Assembly (NCBI GenBank): GCA_964196055.1
Contig: CAXMSF010000094.1
Location: 1 to 10,394 of the forward strand
Length of the DNA: 10,394 bases
Direction of reading: 5' to 3'
DNA from: JAFDEI01 sp964196055
GTDB lineage: Bacteria > Myxococcota_A > UBA9160 > SMWR01
The notes beneath the pieces are model-generated. The model saw only the letters and a list, made by a program, of their open reading frames with translations, searched no databases and had not been told where the DNA came from. Position numbers and translations under genes: made by a program. Within the stretch, counting starts at the first letter, position 1. Each line of letters begins with the position of its first letter. Positions 7,019 through 10,394 of this stretch are shown one piece after another.

Positions 7019-7037
7019 GCGAAGGAGAATCAGCAAG

Positions 7038-7952
7038 ATGGGAGATCTGGACGGGAGAGTTGCAATCATCACCGGTGCTGCGCGCGGCCTCGGGCGCTGC
7101 CATGCGCTCCAGCTCGCCGAGCAGGGAGCGCGCATCGTCGTCAACGACCTCGGCGGGGCGGCGGACGGCAAGGGTCGCGACGAAGATCCCGCGCGATCGG
7201 TCTGCGAGGAGATCAAGGCGATGGGGGGCGAAGCCATCCCGCACTTCGGCGACGTGGCGGACTGGAACGACGCCAAGTCGATGATCCAGACCGCGATCGA
7301 CGAGTTCGGCGAGCTCAACATCCTGGTGAACAACGCCGGCTTCCTGCGCGACTCGACCCTCTTCAACATGAGTGAGGAGGACTTCGATTCGGTGGTCCGC
7401 GTCCACCTGAAGGGCCATTTCTGCCCGATGCGACATGCGGCGCAGTACTGGCGCGAGCAGGCCAAGGCGAAAGGGCAGATCTACGGCCGGCTGATCAGCA
7501 CCGCATCCGAGTCCTTCCTGTTCTGCCCTCCCGGCCAGCCCAACTACTCGGCCGCGAAGGCCGGCATCGTGTCGCTCACGATGGGAGCCGCCCAGCTGCT
7601 GCTCAAATACGGCGTGACCGCCAACGTCTTCGTCCCGCGTGCCCGCACCCGGATGACCGACACGGGCCCTGTGGCTGCGATGTTCGCCAAGCCCGAAGCG
7701 GGCTTCGACGCGTTCGCGCCGGAGAACACCTCGCCGCTGATCGGCTACCTGGCCTCGCCGCGCGCCGAACGAGTCTCGGGGCACGTCTTCGTCGTCTGGA
7801 ACCGCGAGGTGAAGGTCGTGAGTCGGCCGGGGTACGAGGAGATCTTCGAGAGCGACGCGCAGTGGAACACGGATTCGCTCCACGATGCGCTCGGGCCCTT
7901 CTTCGAGAAGCGCGAGCCCGTCACGGACGGCTATACAGTTCCTGCAATGTAG
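7038..7952 (+). CDS. Short-chain dehydrogenase, MFE-2/17beta-HSD4-type 3-hydroxyacyl-CoA dehydrogenase
   Basis: The start at 7038 follows AAGGAG by about ten bases; the longer frame from 6975 would overlap fadA5 by 44 bases and lacks family-like residues. The 304-residue product is a classical SDR: TGAARGLG cofactor loop (12-19), VVNDLGG (34-40) with Asp37 predicting NAD+ preference, NNAG (98-101), VRVHLKGHF (120-128, with His where many SDRs have Asn, as in MFE-2 enzymes), and catalytic Ser157, Tyr170 and Lys174. Resemblance is to the dehydrogenase half of peroxisomal multifunctional enzyme 2 and to actinobacterial Hsd4A-like proteins, which oxidise (3R)-hydroxyacyl-CoA steroid intermediates. 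Directly after fadA5, it would supply that thiolase's 3-oxo substrate. About 50 residues beyond a minimal SDR extend the C-terminus. I give no symbol because several steroid-cluster SDRs look alike. Confidence 0.88.
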   Translation: MGDLDGRVAIITGAARGLGRCHALQLAEQGARIVVNDLGGAADGKGRDEDPARSVCEEIKAMGGEAIPHFGDVADWNDAKSMIQTAIDEFGELNILVNNAGFLRDSTLFNMSEEDFDSVVRVHLKGHFCPMRHAAQYWREQAKAKGQIYGRLISTASESFLFCPPGQPNYSAAKAGIVSLTMGAAQLLLKYGVTANVFVPRARTRMTDTGPVAAMFAKPEAGFDAFAPENTSPLIGYLASPRAERVSGHVFVVWNREVKVVSRPGYEEIFESDAQWNTDSLHDALGPFFEKREPVTDGYTVPAM

Positions 7953-7981
7953 CCGCGAGGGGCCGCACGGCCCCTCGCGGC
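7952..7981 (+). terminator. Perfect 13-bp hairpin at the end of the operon
   Basis: GCCGCGAGGGGCC (7952-7964), loop GCAC (7965-7968), then GGCCCCTCGCGGC (7969-7981) form a flawless, very GC-rich stem-loop whose first base is the last base of the dehydrogenase stop codon. Its position points to transcription termination or 3'-end protection of the operon mRNA. No T-run follows (CATCGGTAGG), so it is not a textbook intrinsic terminator; partial read-through into the acyltransferase gene is possible. Confidence 0.65.
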
Positions 7982-8065
7982 CATCGGTAGGGGGACGAGA
8001 TCTCCGAGGGGGCCGGTAAAGGGGCGGAGTCGGCAACGGAGCGCGAGCGGCCTGCCGCAGCGCGC

Positions 8066-8824
8066 GTGCTGGACTGGGCGCTGACCCTGCCCTTCCTGCT
8101 CGCTTTCGGGCTGATTCTGCTGGTCTTCGACCCGCTCCAGCGTCTGGCGCGATCGTTCGGGCGGCGCCCCCACGAGATCGTCGTGGGGGCCCTGCAGACT
8201 TCCCTCAAGGCCTCGCTGGTTCTGTGCGGGACGAGGATCTCGATCGAGCGCTCGCCGAACGTCGCCCCACGAACCCCCTACATCCTGATCGCAAACCACC
8301 AGAGCATGTTCGACATCCCGATGTTCGGTGCGCTGCTGTTCAGCAACTACCCGAAGTACGTATCGAAGCGCGAACTCGCACACTGGATTCCGAGCATCTC
8401 GTACAACCTGCGTCGGGGCGGCAACGCGCTGATCGACCGCGGCGACCGCTCCTCGGCGGAACGGGCGATTCGCGAGCTCGGTGCACGCTCCCAGGAGCGC
8501 GGTGTTTCGGTGGTGATCTACCCGGAGGGGACGCGAGCCCGTGCCGGCGAGCTGGCGAATTTCCGGCCTGCCGGAACCCTGGCCCTGCTCGAGGCCGCAC
8601 CCGACCTCGACGTGGTGCCCGTCACGATCGACGGCTCTTGGCACCTGCTTCGTGACAATCTGTGGCCGGTTCCGTTCGGCACGAGGATCCGGATCCGCTT
8701 CGCCGACCCGATCCGCCGCAGCGAAGGAGACAGTGGCGTGCAGATCCTGGAGCGTACGCGATCCGAGATCGACCGGACGCTCCGACATTGGCGCGAGGAT
8801 CAACCCGCCCCTCCGGGCGCGTAA
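8066..8824 (+). CDS. plsC: PlsC-type 1-acyl-sn-glycerol-3-phosphate acyltransferase
   Basis: From the GTG at 8066 the product has 252 residues. A hydrophobic segment (about 4-21) anchors it in the cytoplasmic membrane. All four acyltransferase blocks are present: NHQSMFD with His78-x4-Asp83, the NALIDR block (120-125), YPEGTR (152-157) and VVPVTIDGS (183-191). These enzymes acylate lysophosphatidic acid to phosphatidic acid in membrane lipid synthesis. The start is uncertain: no ribosome binding site precedes 8066. The frame stays open upstream to 7991 with no ATG, GTG or TTG, but an AGGGGG precedes an in-frame ATC at 8000. The gene follows the operon-end hairpin by 84 bases and has no evident link with steroid metabolism. 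Confidence 0.88.
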   Translation: MLDWALTLPFLLAFGLILLVFDPLQRLARSFGRRPHEIVVGALQTSLKASLVLCGTRISIERSPNVAPRTPYILIANHQSMFDIPMFGALLFSNYPKYVSKRELAHWIPSISYNLRRGGNALIDRGDRSSAERAIRELGARSQERGVSVVIYPEGTRARAGELANFRPAGTLALLEAAPDLDVVPVTIDGSWHLLRDNLWPVPFGTRIRIRFADPIRRSEGDSGVQILERTRSEIDRTLRHWREDQPAPPGA

Positions 8825-8865
8825 TCGACGGCGGCGACGGCGACCCGGATGTGTACGCTTCGGAC

Positions 8866-9417
8866 ATGAACGAATTCCGGCGAATCGGGACCGCCGCAGT
8901 GCGCGCGGGCCTTCCGCTCGCGCTCATTTGGGCGATCACGCTCGGATGCGCGACTCGAGACGCCGAACGGGCACCCGCGCCGGTGCCGCCGCCCGACCGC
9001 ACCGCGTCCTTGCAACGCGACCTCGACGAGTTGGCCGCCGGGGCCGCCCCCGACGAGGCTCATCTGCTCGCCGAAGTCGCGATGACCGAGTCGGCGCGAC
9101 TCTCGGCCGAATACCGCATGGCACGCCCGGCACTCTTCAACAACGTCCTCGTCAACGTCGGCTTGAAGCAGCGCGGACTGTGCTGGCACTGGACCGAAGA
9201 CTTGATCGCGGCGCTGCGAGAATTGCCGCTCTCGAGCTACGAATTGCACTGGGGCATCGCCCACCGCGGTAGACTCTTTCGCGAGCACAACAGCCTGGTC
9301 GTGACCGCGCGTGGCGAGTCGTTCGCGAGTGGAATCGTGCTGGACCCGTGGCGTGAGTCCGGATCACTCTACTGGGTCGCAGTGCTTGAAGACCGCTATC
9401 CGTGGGAACCACGTTGA
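8866..9417 (+). CDS. Putative lipoprotein of unrecognised family
   Basis: From ATG at 8866 the product has 183 residues. The N-terminus has the plan of a lipoprotein signal peptide: basic residues (Arg5, Arg6, Arg13), a hydrophobic stretch, then AITLGC with Cys28 as the probable lipid-anchored residue. The lipobox is imperfect (Thr rather than Leu at -3). A Pro-rich tether (about 36-46) and a helical stretch follow. The C-terminal half has the look of a conserved domain, rich in aromatic residues and His: LCWHWTEDL, YELHWGIAHRG, FREHNSLVVTA, IVLDPWRESGSLYW and a terminal YPW. I cannot name the family or a function. The ribosome binding site is weak; an in-frame GTG at 8851 is an alternative start. 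It overlaps the AlkB gene by 16 bases, suggesting co-transcription. Confidence 0.75.
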   Translation: MNEFRRIGTAAVRAGLPLALIWAITLGCATRDAERAPAPVPPPDRTASLQRDLDELAAGAAPDEAHLLAEVAMTESARLSAEYRMARPALFNNVLVNVGLKQRGLCWHWTEDLIAALRELPLSSYELHWGIAHRGRLFREHNSLVVTARGESFASGIVLDPWRESGSLYWVAVLEDRYPWEPR

Positions 9418-10037
9418 CTCGGGACGCGGCGGCCGGCTGCACGCGAGTCGATGCGCCCGATGCCGACATCGAGTTCAGCCCGCACTTCTACACCAAGGAC
9501 GAGGCCGATGCGCTCGCGGCGACGTTGATCGCGTCGGCCGAACTCGAGCAACAGACCCTGAAGATCTTCGGCCGCGATGTCGTCGCACCGCGGCTCTCGG
9601 CCTGGTACGGCGACCCGGGCGCAAGCTATGCGTATTCGGGTCTGCGGCTCGAGCCGAAGCCCTGGCTGCCGGCCCTTCGCGATATCCGGAGCCGACTGGC
9701 GAGCACCACGGGCTGCCGCTTCAACGGCGTGCTCTTGAACCTCTATCGGGACGGGCGGGACAGCATGGGCTGGCACAGCGACGACGAGCCGGAACTCGGC
9801 GAAGAGCCGACGATCGCGTCGCTCAGCTTCGGCGGAACGCGCCGCTTCCTGCTGCGGCATCGCACGCGACCTGAACTCGACACGCTGGAGCTGCTTCCGA
9901 GCCACGGGTCGCTGATCCTGATGGCCGGAACGACGCAGGCTGCCTGGAAGCATGCCGTTCCGAAGACCGCGCGTCCCGCCGCGCCGCGCCTCAACCTGAC
10001 CTTCCGCACGATCCTGGAGCAGCTTCGAGCGGGCTAG
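9402..10037 (+). CDS. alkB: AlkB-family 2-oxoglutarate/Fe(II) dioxygenase (alkylated DNA repair)
   Basis: This 211-residue protein (from GTG at 9402) carries the full AlkB signature: NLYRDGRDSMGWHSDDEPE (113-131) with iron ligands His125 and Asp127, SLSFGGTRRFLLRHR (140-154), GTTQAAWKHAVPK (176-188) with the third ligand His184, and the 2-oxoglutarate-binding RLNLTFR (196-202), giving Arg196 and Arg202. AlkB enzymes remove methyl groups from N1-methyladenine and N3-methylcytosine in DNA by oxidative demethylation. The domain order and spacing look more like the ALKBH2/3-type bacterial group than E. coli AlkB. The start overlaps the lipoprotein gene by 16 bases; TTG at 9414 (four-base overlap) is an equally possible start, and neither has a good ribosome binding site. 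A mobile element is inserted at its stop codon. Confidence 0.9.
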   Translation: MGTTLTRDAAAGCTRVDAPDADIEFSPHFYTKDEADALAATLIASAELEQQTLKIFGRDVVAPRLSAWYGDPGASYAYSGLRLEPKPWLPALRDIRSRLASTTGCRFNGVLLNLYRDGRDSMGWHSDDEPELGEEPTIASLSFGGTRRFLLRHRTRPELDTLELLPSHGSLILMAGTTQAAWKHAVPKTARPAAPRLNLTFRTILEQLRAG

Positions 10038-10044
10038 GAACGCG
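10037..10044 (+). repeat. Left 8-bp target-site duplication
   Basis: GGAACGCG directly abuts the left end of the inverted-repeat element and is repeated exactly at 10276-10283. Its first G is the last base of the alkB stop codon TAG. Confidence 0.8.
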
Positions 10045-10086
10045 TCTGCCTTGTACCTCGATCCGATTCGCTCCGCCGTGTCGGCA
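10045..10086 (+). repeat. Left terminal inverted repeat of the MITE
   Basis: 42 bases from TCTGCC to TCGGCA. It matches the reverse complement of 10233-10275 except for one substitution (G at 10060 against T) and one missing G after ATCC at 10064. Confidence 0.85.
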
Positions 10087-10232
10087 GGCGCTTTCCTGGG
10101 TGTCTGCAAGACCCGCCGCAGTCGGGCGGGGGGAGGGGTCGAAGCGACTGTGTTCGAGCGGAGATCCCTCCCCGACTCCGGCCGCGGGCGCGCGAGCACC
10201 GATCTCGCAAGAGACGCCTTCTCTGGGGAGTA

Positions 10233-10275
10233 TGCCGACACGGCGGAGCGAATCCGGATAGAGGTACAAGGCAGA
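10233..10275 (-). repeat. Right terminal inverted repeat of the MITE
   Basis: 43 bases from TGCCGA to GGCAGA, the inverted copy of 10045-10086. The innermost 22 bases and outermost 15 bases are identical between the two arms. Confidence 0.85.
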
Positions 10276-10283
10276 GGAACGCG
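10276..10283 (+). repeat. Right 8-bp target-site duplication
   Basis: Second copy of GGAACGCG, immediately after the right inverted repeat. It forms the left arm of the small hairpin at 10277-10291. Confidence 0.8.
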
Positions 10284-10291
10284 AAGCGTTC
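10277..10291. terminator. Small hairpin, probable ancestral 3' hairpin of alkB
   Basis: GAACGC-GAA-GCGTTC is a perfect 6-bp stem with a three-base loop. If the MITE and one target copy are removed, it would begin directly after the alkB stop codon. It lies between alkB and a probable convergent gene tail, a usual place for a bidirectional terminator, but has no T-run; the terminator role is inference. Confidence 0.35.
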
Positions 10292-10317
10292 AGCGCGGCG
10301 GGATCGACGGCCGACGA

Positions 10318-10394
10318 TCAGGGCCGCAGCGTCATCGACTTCGCGACTTCCTCGGCTCCCCAGCGCGCGAACTCCTCGGCGGCCAGCCAGCGCG
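10318..10394 (-). CDS. C-terminal tail of a probable minus-strand gene, cut by window edge
   Basis: Reading leftward from the right edge, one frame gives 24 residues (RWLAAEEFARWGAEEVAKSM, then TLRP) before a TGA at 10320-10318. The composition is protein-like, with alternating charged and hydrophobic residues typical of a C-terminal helix, and Phe and Trp fit a real protein. It would be convergent with alkB. Too little is visible to name the family, and chance cannot be excluded for so short a stretch. Confidence 0.4.
   Translation of the reverse strand, partial: RWLAAEEFARWGAEEVAKSMTLRP

Larger units (their letters stand above)
10045..10275. mobile_element. MITE-like non-autonomous transposable element, 231 bp
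   Basis: The ends (10045-10086 and 10233-10275) are inverted repeats of 42 and 43 bases with 41 matches, one mismatch and one single-base indel, beginning TCTGCCTTG. The element is bounded on both sides by the identical 8-mer GGAACGCG, the footprint of a transposition event. The 146-base interior has no plausible gene and is rich in short self-complementary stretches, including CCCGCC/GGCGGG (10112-10117 and 10125-10130), GGGGAGGG/CCCTCCCC (10130-10137 and 10166-10173) and a TCTC-GCAA-GAGA tetraloop hairpin (10203-10214). It is too short to encode a transposase, so it would be moved in trans. Several IS families make 8-bp duplications (for example ISL3, IS66, ISAs1, IS256, IS1595); the termini do not let me assign one. 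Confidence 0.75.

Noticed and set aside
6975..7037. Upstream in-frame start for the short-chain dehydrogenase
   Set aside because: Overlaps fadA5 and adds an Arg/Ser-rich leader; 7038 has AAGGAG and leads directly into the first SDR strand.
7002..8036. Long minus-strand frame opposite the short-chain dehydrogenase
   Set aside because: Composition typical of an antisense shadow; the SDR cofactor and catalytic motifs are on the + strand.
10045..10275. Reading the inverted repeat as a bidirectional transcription terminator or an attC-like integron site
   Set aside because: Arms are too long and too far apart for a terminator, there is no T-run, no attC core sites were seen, and the flanking 8-bp duplications fit transposition.
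10038..10394. CRISPR array or tRNA/rRNA gene in the right-hand non-coding region
   Set aside because: No regularly spaced direct repeats and no cloverleaf or rRNA-like sequence; the only repeats are the two inverted arms and the target duplication.

Overview
The window is GC-rich bacterial DNA with strong Shine-Dalgarno sites, tightly packed genes and few gaps. Its core, about 0.84-7.95 kb on the + strand, is a seven-gene operon that closely resembles the actinobacterial igr/cholesterol side-chain degradation genes (fadE28-fadE29-chsH2-chsH1-ltp2 plus fadA5 of Mycobacterium tuberculosis), but in a different order: chsE2 (FadE29-type acyl-CoA dehydrogenase), chsH2 (MaoC-DUF35), chsE1 (FadE28-type acyl-CoA dehydrogenase), chsH1 (MaoC), ltp2 (aldolase), fadA5 (thiolase), then an MFE-2-type short-chain dehydrogenase. 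The surrounding genes (PlsC-like acyltransferase, putative lipoprotein, AlkB) do not settle the phylum. The lipoprotein and AlkB suggest a Gram-negative, perhaps an uncultured myxobacterial, binatotal or proteobacterial lineage rather than an actinobacterium. This is inference only.

Layout: (1) 1-519, minus strand, 5' two-thirds of a luciferase-like flavin oxidoreductase running off the left edge. (2) 520-837, divergent control region holding a 14-bp palindrome at 654-667 that fits the published KstR operator pattern TnnAACnnGTTnnA, followed by a hairpin. (3) 838-7952, the steroid-type side-chain operon, ended by a perfect 13-bp hairpin overlapping the last stop codon. (4) 8066-10037, plsC-like acyltransferase, a putative lipoprotein of unrecognised family, and an AlkB-type 2-oxoglutarate dioxygenase. 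(5) 10037-10283, a 231-bp non-coding MITE-like element with ~42-bp terminal inverted repeats and a perfect 8-bp target duplication, inserted exactly at the alkB stop codon. (6) 10318-10394, the tail of a probable minus-strand gene.

How the genes fit together (family knowledge applied to this order): ChsE1/ChsE2 would form a mixed acyl-CoA dehydrogenase that desaturates a steroid side-chain CoA thioester. ChsH1/ChsH2 would hydrate the double bond, and Ltp2 docked on the DUF35 part of ChsH2 would cleave the product by retro-aldol reaction, releasing propionyl-CoA and a 17-keto steroid. The short-chain dehydrogenase and FadA5 would perform the preceding conventional beta-oxidation round (3-hydroxyacyl-CoA oxidation and thiolysis). 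The catalytic residues are split between partners as this model requires. No ring-degradation gene, P450 or KstR gene is visible in the window, so the substrate (cholesterol, phytosterol, bile acid or another steroid acid) cannot be fixed.
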